Assembly (NCBI RefSeq): GCF_014651615.1
Contig: NZ_BMXF01000001.1
Span: 1,955,731-2,019,730 of the forward strand
Direction of reading: 5' to 3'
Source of the DNA: Persicitalea jodogahamensis
GTDB taxonomy: Bacteria; Bacteroidota; Bacteroidia; Cytophagales; Spirosomataceae
DNA: 64,000 nucleotides
Part shown: positions 29,419-37,056 of the stretch, piece by piece
Numbering within the stretch: the stretch's first letter is position 1
How the letters are laid out: each line of letters begins with the position of its first letter
Notes under the pieces: generated by a model
The model's database searches: none
Told to the model about the DNA's origin: nothing
Seen by the model: the letters and a program-made list of their open reading frames with translations, nothing else
Position numbers and translations under genes: made by a program

Positions 29419-30514
29419 ATCTTTGGGTCTCCTTTGCTGTTTTCTGCTGGCTCGGTCGGTGCAGGGGCAGTTGTCACAGTACGGGAGTATGGAAAACGTG
29501 AGCCAAGACTCGGCCGCGGTCTTCTACGAACAGCGTCTTTTCCGTAATCCGTTGCAAGGTTTGGTACGCATGCTCCCGGCCTGCGGAGCGCGCGACAGTT
29601 GCACCCTTATTCCGATGATTCAGGGTGTACCCGTTGGTGTGTATACGCTTGGCGATGATTTGCGAGCTCGCCCGGTTTCGGTGGCCGAACGCCGCGCCTA
29701 CTACGGCCGAAGCCGGATCAACCCCTTCAAATATTTACTGGATTTTCGGCTACAACCCGAAGTCGTCGCCAACTTTGGTAATCCTACCCAAACCGTACAA
29801 GCCAGGCTAAGTGTGATGCTCCAGAGCCAGTTGTATTTGTGGCGAGGCATGGCCCTGAATTTCGGCCTGCTGTTTCCGGTCATGAACAACCTCGACCAGC
29901 GCCCCAACGGCGTTCGGTTGGCACCGCTTTACCTGAATCAGTTTTTGGCGCTGGGGGAAAACCATTTCATTTCCGGGTCGGCAGGATTTTTCCAAAACGA
30001 CCGTTACGGCGTGAATATCCAGTACCAACGGATGAATCCTAACAGTCGTTGGACCTACGGCCTGGAAGCGAGCATGACCGGCTTCTACTATTATCCGAAG
30101 GGGGGGATTTACTATACTTCCATAAATGAGCTTCTGCTCCTCGGAAATGCGGCTTACCGCTTCAATGATTTGGATTTTACCGTTAAGCTAACGGGGGGGA
30201 GGTATCTGGACGGTGACGTGGGCGCGCGATTGGATTTGGTCCGTCAATTCCCGAATGTGGAAGTAGCACTCTTTGCCATCCAAACCAGCAACGGCGGCAC
30301 GATTGGCTTTAATTTCGCCGTTCCCATTCCACCGGGCAAAATACTTCGTGCAGGTCCGGCCCGATTACGTACTTCGGAAGAGTTTCGCTGGGAGTATGCT
30401 TACGCCAGGGGCTACGGGATTGGGAATCGTTACCGTCTGGGGTACCAGCTGGACGAACGCCTGCGACAGTACAACGCCAGCTACCTGCGTAATCAGTGGA
30501 AGCGGCTGGAATAA
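29402..30514 (+). CDS. YjbH-like outer-membrane protein, C-terminal half as a separate protein
   Basis: A 370-residue protein with its own signal peptide (MRKTAKSLGLLCCFLLARSV, cleavage near VQG-Q). Its body has the alternating pattern of beta-barrels, including YLWRGMALNFGLLFPVMNNL and NDRYGVNIQYQRMNP, and ends in a strand-like C-terminus. The RINPFKYLLDFRLQPEV...FGNPTQTVQARLSV block and TSNGGTIGFNFAVPIPPGK resemble the second half of YjbH-type proteins. The gene starts 17 bp before the end of the preceding gene, so translation is probably coupled. A private signal peptide argues for two mature proteins rather than a frameshifted single gene. Confidence 0.7.
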   Translation: MRKTAKSLGLLCCFLLARSVQGQLSQYGSMENVSQDSAAVFYEQRLFRNPLQGLVRMLPACGARDSCTLIPMIQGVPVGVYTLGDDLRARPVSVAERRAYYGRSRINPFKYLLDFRLQPEVVANFGNPTQTVQARLSVMLQSQLYLWRGMALNFGLLFPVMNNLDQRPNGVRLAPLYLNQFLALGENHFISGSAGFFQNDRYGVNIQYQRMNPNSRWTYGLEASMTGFYYYPKGGIYYTSINELLLLGNAAYRFNDLDFTVKLTGGRYLDGDVGARLDLVRQFPNVEVALFAIQTSNGGTIGFNFAVPIPPGKILRAGPARLRTSEEFRWEYAYARGYGIGNRYRLGYQLDERLRQYNASYLRNQWKRLE

Positions 30515-30535
30515 ATAGAACTAATTCTCCTATTC

Positions 30536-30832
30536 TCAAAGTTTGGAGTCTCCTCCCAGATTAGGACGAATTTCCGGAGTAGGGAAATTCTGGTCGGGTG
30601 AGTTTTTCTCAGGGGATTCGGGCGCCTGCCCAGGCACGGAAATCGGATTTTGATGCACAAGCGATAGAAGCACGGCTAAAATTAGGCCTGAACCAAGGCC
30701 GATACAGACGAAAATAATCACCGAAATATCTGCGAAAAAAAAGTGGAGAATACAGCCCAGGAGTAGCCAGGAAAACGTTGAAACGGCAATCGAAATAAAT
30801 ACTTTCCCGGAAATAAAAGATTGGACTGCCAT
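30536..30832 (-). CDS. Small two-span membrane protein of unknown function
   Basis: A 98-residue protein when started at the ATG of MAVQSFISG; an ATG 12 codons upstream is an alternative. Two hydrophobic segments lie at about residues 10-30 and 34-58 (SIAVSTFSWLLLGCILHFFF and VIIFVCIGLGSGLILAVLLS). The C-terminal 40 residues are Pro-rich and hydrophilic (PISVPGQAPESPEKNSPDQN). No family recognised. It is convergent with the YjbH-like gene, 22 bp away, and is preceded by the palindrome-rich gap, which may contain its promoter and operators. Confidence 0.55.
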   Translation of the reverse strand: MAVQSFISGKVFISIAVSTFSWLLLGCILHFFFADISVIIFVCIGLGSGLILAVLLSLVHQNPISVPGQAPESPEKNSPDQNFPTPEIRPNLGGDSKL

Positions 30833-30877
30833 TTTAGTGTGTATTACAAAGTGAACGAGGGAACCCACTGTGCCTTA

Positions 30878-31106
30878 TTATCTTGCAAGATAACAATTAT
30901 TTCCTGCAAGATACATATTTGACTGTTTTTGAAGATAAATTAGGGGAGTCTCCAGGATACTTTAATGGATTAAAGTATCTGTTTAAACAGTGCAATAATA
31001 CTGCCAGTTTTAATCGTTCGGAGGATTTTCTTAATACTTTTCTTCCTTTACCCTTTTAATAATAAGTTTCAACAGTTTATCTGAAGGCTGAAACGAACGT
31101 TTCAGC
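30878..31106. promoter_or_regulatory. Cluster of four perfect palindromes in an intergenic gap
   Basis: Within 229 bases: TTATCTTGCAAGATAA (30878-30893, perfect 16 bp) with a further half-site TGCAAGATA at 30905-30913; 11-bp arms GATACTTTAAT (30956-30966) and ATTAAAGTATC (30969-30979) around GG; CTGTTTAAACAG (30979-30990, perfect 12 bp); and 9-bp arms GCTGAAACG (31087-31095) and CGTTTCAGC (31098-31106) around AA. The two-base spacers of the second and fourth favour duplex protein-binding sites over RNA hairpins. They lie between the regulator operon and the small membrane protein gene and are candidate operators. Confidence 0.6.
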
Positions 31107-31154
31107 GCAAACGTAGGAGAAATCTACCGCAAAGTACAGAGCGAAGAAATTTTA

Positions 31155-32039
31155 TCAAGATTCCTGATCCGTTACTTCCAACCGGTAACCGACGCCATGT
31201 ACCGAAGAGATGCTGACTGTCGGATCGCTGCGTAACAGTTTCCGCAACCGCGAAACGAATACATCCACGCTCCGGCCCACGATAATGCCTTCGTCTTCCC
31301 AAACCAGTTTGAGAATCAGCTCGCGTTCGAGGAGTTGGTTGGGGTGAGTGGCGAACAGGCGCAGTAGCTTGGTTTCGCGGTAGGTGAGGGGGTGCTGCAC
31401 ACCGGCGGCATTCAGGGACTGATCAGCCGGGTGGAAGGTAGTTCTACCGAACTGGATGACCTCCGCAAGATGGTCCGTAGCGGAGGCAGGAACCGGGGCT
31501 TTATCCCTGGATCTGGCGACGCGGTACCAGACCAGCCCGCTGATTCCGGCCAGTAGGAAGCCGAACAACCCGGCCCACCAACGGGTGCCGGATTGTTGGG
31601 AGGGCTTTTTGAAAGTAATCAGCAGATTGCGGCAGCCGGCTTCCTGCTGCCGCCCCACGCAGGGAATGGCTTTTTCTTTCAGGTCCAGGTGGGAGTACCC
31701 CAACCGGAGCACGCCATCGGCGCAGTCGAGGACGGCTACGTCGTAGGAATCCTGCACCCCGTGGAGATGGAGCGATTCATGCAGCAGGTCGGGGATCTGG
31801 TCGTAGTCGAAAGCCCGTTCAAGGCGGATCGAGTAGGTAACCGCGTCGGGATGCTGGACGGGCGAAATGCCGGAAGTGGAATCGCCCGCCGCAGTCAGCA
31901 GGTGATGGGCCGTCCGGCGCAGGGCCAGGTTTATATTTTGCTCAAATCGCTGGCTGTCGGACTGGTGAACCGGCGGAGCCAGCTGCATGAACAGCCAGCC
32001 TGAAACCAAGAAAATGACACCCGCTACGATTTTTCCCAT
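31155..32039 (-). CDS. Membrane-anchored winged-helix transcriptional regulator (ToxR-like topology)
   Basis: A 294-residue protein with a hydrophobic N-terminal anchor (residues 5-21), a periplasmic domain (about 22-152), a second membrane segment (154-173, WWAGLFGFLLAGISGLVWYR) and a cytoplasmic C-terminal winged-helix domain of the OmpR/PhoB type (about 195-288). The last shows LTYRETKLLRLFATHPNQLL, SVDVFVSRLRKLL and HGVGYRL (281-287). The periplasmic part has three Cys (106, 127, 136). There is no receiver domain, so it is a one-component sensor-regulator with the DNA-binding end inside the cell. It is the third gene of an operon with two small exported proteins, 36 bp upstream. Confidence 0.82.
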   Translation of the reverse strand: MGKIVAGVIFLVSGWLFMQLAPPVHQSDSQRFEQNINLALRRTAHHLLTAAGDSTSGISPVQHPDAVTYSIRLERAFDYDQIPDLLHESLHLHGVQDSYDVAVLDCADGVLRLGYSHLDLKEKAIPCVGRQQEAGCRNLLITFKKPSQQSGTRWWAGLFGFLLAGISGLVWYRVARSRDKAPVPASATDHLAEVIQFGRTTFHPADQSLNAAGVQHPLTYRETKLLRLFATHPNQLLERELILKLVWEDEGIIVGRSVDVFVSRLRKLLRSDPTVSISSVHGVGYRLEVTDQES

Positions 32040-32075
32040 GACCCCGAATGTACTAAAAAAATGCTAACCAGGTGC

Positions 32076-32522
32076 CTAGCAACCATCGCCATGAATTCTC
32101 AGGGCCGGTATCCAGTGGAAAGACGGGTACTGACCCACCCGAAATACCCGCCTGGCGTTCGACAGGTTTTTATCCAGGGGTTCTACCTCAAGTTCATCCC
32201 CCAAGGCAGCTAACTTTAACAGGCGGCTGATTTCCATTTCGTCGGTCTCGGAGACCGCCCGGCTGATGATCATATTGCCCCGTTTCAGTACGACCCGGAA
32301 AGGTACCCTGGTAGCTGCCTTATTTTCGGAGCTGCCGACGATGAGACTCAGTTTGCCGTTGCTATTCAACCAAATCTGGGACGTGTGGAGCGTCCTGCCA
32401 TCCAGCAGAACCGGACCGGAGGATGCAGTCCCGGCGTCGATTGTACGGGCGGAGATGAATATGCCGGCCAGAATCAGCAGGCCCAGCATGGCAATTATTT
32501 GGATTGATTTCAGCTTGTTCAT
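32076..32522 (-). CDS. Small exported protein, paralogue of its upstream neighbour
   Basis: A 148-residue protein with an N-terminal signal or anchor segment (IIAMLGLLILAGIFISA, about residues 9-25). The mature part has the order LLDGRTLHTSQIWLNSNGKL, PFRVVLKRGNMII, MEISRLLKLAALGDELEVE. The same order of blocks (FKVAIRRAETNTL, IDLSRILARCHTGDRIVLL) occurs in the protein encoded just upstream, so the two look like diverged tandem duplicates. Function unknown. Its ATG overlaps the upstream stop (ATGA), which indicates translational coupling, and it lies 36 bp before the membrane-anchored regulator gene. Confidence 0.65.
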   Translation of the reverse strand: MNKLKSIQIIAMLGLLILAGIFISARTIDAGTASSGPVLLDGRTLHTSQIWLNSNGKLSLIVGSSENKAATRVPFRVVLKRGNMIISRAVSETDEMEISRLLKLAALGDELEVEPLDKNLSNARRVFRVGQYPSFHWIPALRIHGDGC

Positions 32523-32929
32523 TGGATAGCGATTTCGTTGTGGGGGAGGGAGTATCGATCATTGACGGTTAGCAACACGATGCGGTCGCCTGTGTGGCAT
32601 CGGGCCAGAATCCGGCTCAGGTCTATTTCCTGATAATTCTGATTGGAGTACATGGTCAGGGTGTTGGTTTCCGCGCGTCTGATCGCCACCTTGAAAGCGA
32701 TTTTGCCCAGGGACCTGGCCCGGTCGGCCGACAGTTCGACCACATGCACACTCAACTGGCCTTCGGTGTTAGGCGGCAGCGTGCACTTTCCTCGGGGACT
32801 GTACTCGTCAACGATCATCCCGGTGCCCAGGAAGGCAGCGGCGCATTGCTGCCCGGATTCCTGCGCCAGCCCCAAACTACCCAGTGCGCAAAGGCATAGC
32901 AGAAGGGGGATCTTGATTCGCTTTTTCAT
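32519..32929 (-). CDS. Small secreted protein, first gene of the regulator operon
   Basis: A 136-residue protein when started at the ATG of MKKRIKIPLLLCLCALG; a start 16 codons upstream is possible but would place extra residues before a good signal peptide. Cleavage near GLAQ-E is likely. The mature region has Cys in QQCAAAF, RGKCTLPP and ARCHTGD, and shares block order with the next protein (see FKVAIRRAETNTL and IDLSRILARCHTGDRI). No named family recognised. It leads an operon with its paralogue and the membrane-anchored winged-helix regulator. A TACATTTG box lies 31 bp upstream. Confidence 0.68.
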   Translation of the reverse strand: MKKRIKIPLLLCLCALGSLGLAQESGQQCAAAFLGTGMIVDEYSPRGKCTLPPNTEGQLSVHVVELSADRARSLGKIAFKVAIRRAETNTLTMYSNQNYQEIDLSRILARCHTGDRIVLLTVNDRYSLPHNEIAIQ

Positions 32930-32959
32930 CTGTTTTGTATGTTTTGGTTGATACCTGAA

Positions 32960-32967
32960 CAAATGTA
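32960..32967 (-). promoter_or_regulatory. Candidate -7 promoter box (TAnnTTTG) for the regulator operon
   Basis: On the minus strand this reads TACATTTG, an exact match to the Bacteroidota -7 consensus, 31 bases before the chosen start of the first gene of the operon. A TTTG lies further upstream but its spacing is shorter than usual, so the -33 element is uncertain. Confidence 0.5.
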
Positions 32968-33188
32968 TCGGACCCAACTACCAAACCGAAAAATGCGCTG
33001 TAAAAGAATGTAAAGGAAATGTAAAAGTGTGTAAAGTGCTGAACGATAGGGTTGATTTATCTACTCAATAATGATTTTACCAGATTCCACAACCTGCGCT
33101 CAAATCATGTTCAGTGAAAATGAAGGTGTTTGTCACCAGGTATTGGCCGGGTATATTTAAAAGGAGCAAGTCATTTTAATGATATAGT

Positions 33189-33218
33189 TTGACTTGAAAG
33201 CGAATTAAAATATATTTG
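33189..33218 (+). promoter_or_regulatory. Candidate promoter of the HigBA operon
   Basis: TTGAC at 33189-33193 and the exact -7 match TATATTTG at 33211-33218 are 17 bases apart, 22 bases before the higB start. HigA-type antitoxins usually repress their own promoter. The 22 bases between this box and the ATG are where an operator would be expected, but I could not define one. Confidence 0.55.
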
Positions 33219-33240
33219 TTCACTATTAGTAGACTATTGT

Positions 33241-33549
33241 ATGTTCAACATCATCGCGCGCAAAACGCTGCTGTCTTATTGCACTTTATATCCCAAGGCG
33301 GCAAATGCTCTAAAAGAATGGCATCGCGAGATGGAACTTTCGGATTTTGCCAGTTTTCAGGATTTGAAGACTGTGTATGGTAGTGCGAGCTTAATCGGTG
33401 ATGACAGAGTGGTGTTTAATATCATGGGGAATCATTATCGCCTGGTCGTACGAATAGTGTTTGCGTATAAAGCGGTTCAGATTAAATGGTTCGGCACGCA
33501 CGCAGAATATGATAAGGTTGATGTCAAGACTATTCAGTATAAGAAATAG
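33241..33549 (+). CDS. higB: HigB-type mRNA interferase toxin (RelE superfamily)
   Basis: A 102-residue protein with the order typical of HigB toxins: MFNIIARKTLLSYC at the start, ANALKEWHREM, ASLIGDDRVVFNIMGNHYRL in the middle and IKWFGTHAEYDKVDV at the end. The N-terminal 'arkTL..y...yp.A' and C-terminal 'fiGTHaeYDki' patterns are diagnostic. HigB cleaves mRNA on the ribosome and is neutralised by HigA. Toxin-first gene order with the antitoxin 91 bp downstream is the usual HigBA arrangement. No lesion visible, so the module looks intact. Confidence 0.9.
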   Translation: MFNIIARKTLLSYCTLYPKAANALKEWHREMELSDFASFQDLKTVYGSASLIGDDRVVFNIMGNHYRLVVRIVFAYKAVQIKWFGTHAEYDKVDVKTIQYKK

Positions 33550-33640
33550 GGAATGGTTGATCGGGGGCGTCATGCTTTTCATACACCTTGCTTAATGAGA
33601 CTATATACCTATCAATAAAGAGATCAATAAAATAAACAAC

Positions 33641-34006
33641 ATGGAATTAAAACCAATCAGAGACGAAAATTCTTACGAGGCGATGTTAGACTGGGTTGAC
33701 GCGCAGTTCGACAATAAACCCGAACTCGGCAGTACAGCGGGGGACGATTTACAAATTGCTTTGTTGCTTATCAAGGCTTATGAAGACCAACATTATGTCA
33801 TCCCTTCACCGGACCCTATTGAAGCAATTAAACTGAAAATGGAAGAGAAAGGGTTGAAAAGTAAGGATTTGGTGGAGTGGGTAGGGAGCAAGAGTTACGT
33901 TTCTGCCCTACTGAACCGAAAAAAACCGCTTACGCTCAAATTAGCCCGCGTCTTTCACGAAAAACTCGGTATTCCCGCGCAGGTATTACTCTCCACCTCA
34001 TTCTGA
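33641..34006 (+). CDS. higA: HigA-type antitoxin with helix-turn-helix
   Basis: A 121-residue protein. The N-terminal half (MELKPIRDENSYEAMLDWVD) is the HigA toxin-binding part, and the C-terminal half contains an XRE-like helix-turn-helix (IKLKMEEKGLKSKDLVEWVG, then SYVSALLNRKKPLTLKLARV). It neutralises HigB and probably represses the operon. Its last 9 bases overlap the 3' end of the convergent permease gene, so the two transcripts are antisense at their ends. No lesion visible. Confidence 0.9.
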   Translation: MELKPIRDENSYEAMLDWVDAQFDNKPELGSTAGDDLQIALLLIKAYEDQHYVIPSPDPIEAIKLKMEEKGLKSKDLVEWVGSKSYVSALLNRKKPLTLKLARVFHEKLGIPAQVLLSTSF

Positions 34007-36424
34007 CCGAAGGCTCTCCACCGGATTCATCAGAGCTGCTTTCACACTTTGGAAACTTACCGTCAGCAGCGCGATCCCCACCGCCAGCACACCCGCCAGG
34101 GCGAAAACCCACCAACTGATATCGATCCTGTAGGCAAAATCCTGCAACCAGGCGTTCATGCCGTACCAGGCTATGGGGCTGGCCAGCAGAATGGCAATAA
34201 GTACCGGCTTGAGAAAATCTCGGGAAAGAAGCAGCACGACGCCCGTTACGCTGGCGCCCAGTACCTTGCGCACCCCGATTTCTTTGGTGCGTTGTTCGGC
34301 GGTGAAAGTGGCCAGACCGAAGAGCCCCAGGCAGGCCACGAAAATCGTCAGCCCGGCAAAAAGGCCAAGGATGCGGCCCGTTTTCTGCTCGGCGCGGTAG
34401 GTGGCGTTGAAGTTTTCTTCCAGAAAAGCATATTCCAGCGGTTCATCCGCCACCTGCGCCTTCCATTGCTTTTCCACCGAGCTGATCAGGGCGGGCAGGT
34501 CGCGGGCTTTTACTTTTGCCAGGATCGCTCCGGAGTTGTTGCCCAGCGTCATCATCAGCGGCGTAATGCGCTCGTGCAGGGATCTGAAATGGAAGTCTTT
34601 CACGACCCCAATGACCCGGTAGGTCGTTTTGGTACCCTCGTTGTTGGGGCGGGTGACCGTATGGCCGATGGCATCCTTTCCCCAGCCCATTTCTCTGGCC
34701 GCCGTTTCATTCAGAATAATGGCGGACGAGTCAGTACCAAAATCCGGCGAGAAATTACGCCCGGCGACCATTTCCATGCCCAGCGTCGGAATGTAGTTTT
34801 CGTCCACGTCGTACCTGATGCCCTTGGTGAACTCGTTGACACGATCGTCGCCATACACCATGAAATTGTTGTTGTACGAGGGACCGGCGGGGACATAGCC
34901 CGAGATGGTCGCATCCACCACCCGCGAATCCTGCATGAGTTGTTTTCTGAACAATTGCTCGTTCTGGCCCAGGCGGTAGGTACTTTGCAACACAAGTACC
35001 TGATCTTTGTCGTACCCCAGTTTGGTGTTCTGGATAAAGCGCAGTTGCTGGTACACGATGGTCGTCCCGACGATGAGGATGATGGAAATACAAAACTGCA
35101 CGACCACCAGGGTACCCCGTAAGCCGATGCCCCGGCGTCCCCGGGAAGGATTGTGGGTACTCCCTTTCAAAACGGAAATAGGGGCAAAGGAAGAGAGGAA
35201 AAAAGCAGGGTAACTACCCGCCAGTACGCCCACGCCCAATCCCAGCGCCAGCAAAGCCGGCAGCAGCCACGGCATGGCCGTGAAACTAAGCGTCAGATTT
35301 TTGTCGGCCAAGTCGTTGAAAAATGGCAGGGCCAGCCACACGAGTGCGACTGCCAGCACCAGCGCCACGGCGGTAAGCATGATGGATTCCAGTAAAAACT
35401 GACCGACCAGGGTACTTTTCTCCGACCCCATCACTTTCCGGATGCCCACCTCCCGCGCCCGTTTCGATGCGCCGGCGGTGCTGAGGTTCATGAAATTGAT
35501 GCAGGCGATCAGCAGCATGAACAGGGCAATGGCGCCAAAAATATAGACATAGCGAATATCCCCCGCGGCACTCAGGTCATAGGCGAAATCAGAGTACAGG
35601 TGGATGTCTGTAAGAGGTTGTAAGACCAAACCCAACTCATTGCCTTTCTCACGAAAAGCGGCGTAGTTCATCCCGAAGGCCTGCTTGATTTCCGGGCCAA
35701 AGTACCTTTCTACCATTTGGGGTAGTTTGGCCTGCAGTAGCTGAGGATCGTACCCTTTGGGCAGGACGAGGTAGGTAAAGTATTCGGACTGCATCCAGGA
35801 ATTGACCCTGGACTCAGCCAGTCCCGCCATCGACATCAGAAAATCAAAATGGATGTGAGAATTGACGGGCCATTCTGCCATCACTCCCGTGATCTCCATA
35901 ATTTCATTTCCTTTAGATTTCAGTGTTTTACCAATCGGATCGGTATCGCCAAAATACTTCTGGGCTATTTTCTCGGTGATGACCAGCGTATTGGGTTTGA
36001 GCAGGGCGGTTTTTGGGTCGCCCTTTATCAGCGGAAAACTGAATACCTGGAAGAAGTTGGAATCCGCAAAGGCAACGGCGGTTTCCTTAAAAACGGCGTC
36101 ATCTTTCACCAGGTTTAAGTCGCCTGCCAGCCGCAGCCGCGTAGCCTCCAGCACCTCGGGGTAGTCGCGCTGCAGCGTTTTGGCCGTGGGCGGCATGACA
36201 CTGGCCTCGTTAATCTTGTTGCCGCTCATATTGGCCCTGAACGTCACCCGCACGATCCGGTCGGCTTTTTGGTGGAAGCGGTCGAAACTCAGTTCGTCCA
36301 GAATGAACAGACCGATGATCAGGCAGGTGGCCAATCCGAAAGACAGTCCGATCATGTTGATGGCCGAAAATGCCTTGCTGCGCAGGAGATTCCGGTAAGC
36401 GATTTTGAAGTAGTTTTTGAGCAT
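33998..36424 (-). CDS. FtsX/MacB-family ABC transporter permease
   Basis: An 808-residue inner-membrane protein from the ATG of MLKNYFKIAYRNLLRSKAFS (a start ten codons upstream is less likely). The layout is membrane segment, MacB-like periplasmic domain, three membrane segments (FtsX core with the ASKRAREVGIRKVMGSEKSTL block around 330), then a second copy of the same plan ending with QRTKEIGVRKVLGASVTG and three segments. This doubled form is common in Bacteroidota and is thought to act as a mechanotransmission or export permease with a separate ATPase. No ATPase gene is adjacent, so it is an orphan here. It is flanked by two toxin-antitoxin modules. Confidence 0.88.
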   Translation of the reverse strand: MLKNYFKIAYRNLLRSKAFSAINMIGLSFGLATCLIIGLFILDELSFDRFHQKADRIVRVTFRANMSGNKINEASVMPPTAKTLQRDYPEVLEATRLRLAGDLNLVKDDAVFKETAVAFADSNFFQVFSFPLIKGDPKTALLKPNTLVITEKIAQKYFGDTDPIGKTLKSKGNEIMEITGVMAEWPVNSHIHFDFLMSMAGLAESRVNSWMQSEYFTYLVLPKGYDPQLLQAKLPQMVERYFGPEIKQAFGMNYAAFREKGNELGLVLQPLTDIHLYSDFAYDLSAAGDIRYVYIFGAIALFMLLIACINFMNLSTAGASKRAREVGIRKVMGSEKSTLVGQFLLESIMLTAVALVLAVALVWLALPFFNDLADKNLTLSFTAMPWLLPALLALGLGVGVLAGSYPAFFLSSFAPISVLKGSTHNPSRGRRGIGLRGTLVVVQFCISIILIVGTTIVYQQLRFIQNTKLGYDKDQVLVLQSTYRLGQNEQLFRKQLMQDSRVVDATISGYVPAGPSYNNNFMVYGDDRVNEFTKGIRYDVDENYIPTLGMEMVAGRNFSPDFGTDSSAIILNETAAREMGWGKDAIGHTVTRPNNEGTKTTYRVIGVVKDFHFRSLHERITPLMMTLGNNSGAILAKVKARDLPALISSVEKQWKAQVADEPLEYAFLEENFNATYRAEQKTGRILGLFAGLTIFVACLGLFGLATFTAEQRTKEIGVRKVLGASVTGVVLLLSRDFLKPVLIAILLASPIAWYGMNAWLQDFAYRIDISWWVFALAGVLAVGIALLTVSFQSVKAALMNPVESLRSE

Positions 36425-36432
36425 GGTTTTAT

Positions 36433-36550
36433 TTGTAGGGGCAGACGGGCGCACCTGCGGACCTGTGTGTCCGCCCGATGAATGCGCAAGCCGCAGGTTT
36501 GCCCGATGGCTGACGCACGTTGGGCGAACACATAGGTTCGCCCCTACAAT
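36433..36550. repeat. Imperfect inverted-repeat element with TTGTAGGGGC ends
   Basis: The ends are TTGTAGGGGC (36433-36442) and its complement (GCCCCTACAA at 36540-36549). Inside, stretches such as ACCTGTGTGTCCGCCC and, on the other strand, ACCTATGTGTTCGCCC repeat the same theme, together with several further degenerate CGGGC/GCCCG pairs. The pattern resembles the dispersed GTAGGGGCGAAC-type repeats known from many bacterial genomes, which behave like small non-autonomous mobile elements (family knowledge, not checked here). It lies directly upstream of the permease gene and may affect its promoter. Confidence 0.6.
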
Positions 36551-36607
36551 TGGAAAAACTCATGCCGGGAATTCAACCTTCTGTCAATCAGAAAGTACCT
36601 GAACCAA

Positions 36608-36650
36608 AACTGTCCGATTTCGAACACTTTTGGTTCGGAATCGGACAGTT
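36608..36650 (-). terminator. Terminator downstream of the PIN toxin operon
   Basis: An 18-bp stem: perfect arms AACTGTCCGATT (36608-36619) and AATCGGACAGTT (36639-36650), continued by TCGAAC against GTTCGG with one G-T pair, and a 7-base loop. On the minus strand it is followed by TTTTGG, and it starts 22 bases after the toxin stop codon. Confidence 0.7.
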
Positions 36651-36672
36651 GCTAATTAATGGGCCAGGTTGA

Positions 36673-37056
36673 TTATTCAAAAGGATTTACTATCGTGATA
36701 TCCTCAATCGATTTGAAGTCTGACACGTTCCGCGTGAAAAGTGTCAGTGCGAATTCCAGGGCTGTGGCAGCTATGATAGCGTCGGGTAGTTTTATTTTGT
36801 ATTGACGGCGAAGGGCAATAGTTCGTTCGACGACGGGTTCGTTTAAAGGCAGCACGATGGCAGCTTCAACAAACTGATTGACTTTCAAGGCCTCTTCCTT
36901 ATCGGGCGCTTTCCAGCCAAGGAGCTCGATCTTGCCAATAACAGAAAGCATAAAGGGCTGGGCCGCAATTTCTGCAATGGCCTTGGAATTGGCGGTGTTC
37001 AACGTGCCGTTCAGCAAATAAATAGCCGTATTGCTGTCTAAAAGGGCTCCTTCCAC
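36673..37056 (-). CDS. VapC-type PIN-domain ribonuclease toxin
   Basis: A 127-residue PIN domain. The acidic catalytic residues are visible: Asp7 in LLDSNTAIYLL, Glu44 in GKIELLGW, Asp92 in KLPDAIIAATAL and Asp113 in RNVSDFKSI. VapC-type toxins cut RNA and are held inactive by a cognate antitoxin. The gene starts 19 bp before the end of the antitoxin gene, typical of coupled toxin-antitoxin pairs. A strong hairpin terminator follows. The module appears intact; the RNA target is unknown. Confidence 0.88.
   Translation of the reverse strand: MEGALLDSNTAIYLLNGTLNTANSKAIAEIAAQPFMLSVIGKIELLGWKAPDKEEALKVNQFVEAAIVLPLNEPVVERTIALRRQYKIKLPDAIIAATALEFALTLFTRNVSDFKSIEDITIVNPFE

Noticed and set aside
34049-35122. 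357-codon plus-strand frame inside the permease gene
   Set aside because: Shadow of the FtsX permease on the other strand; no motif.
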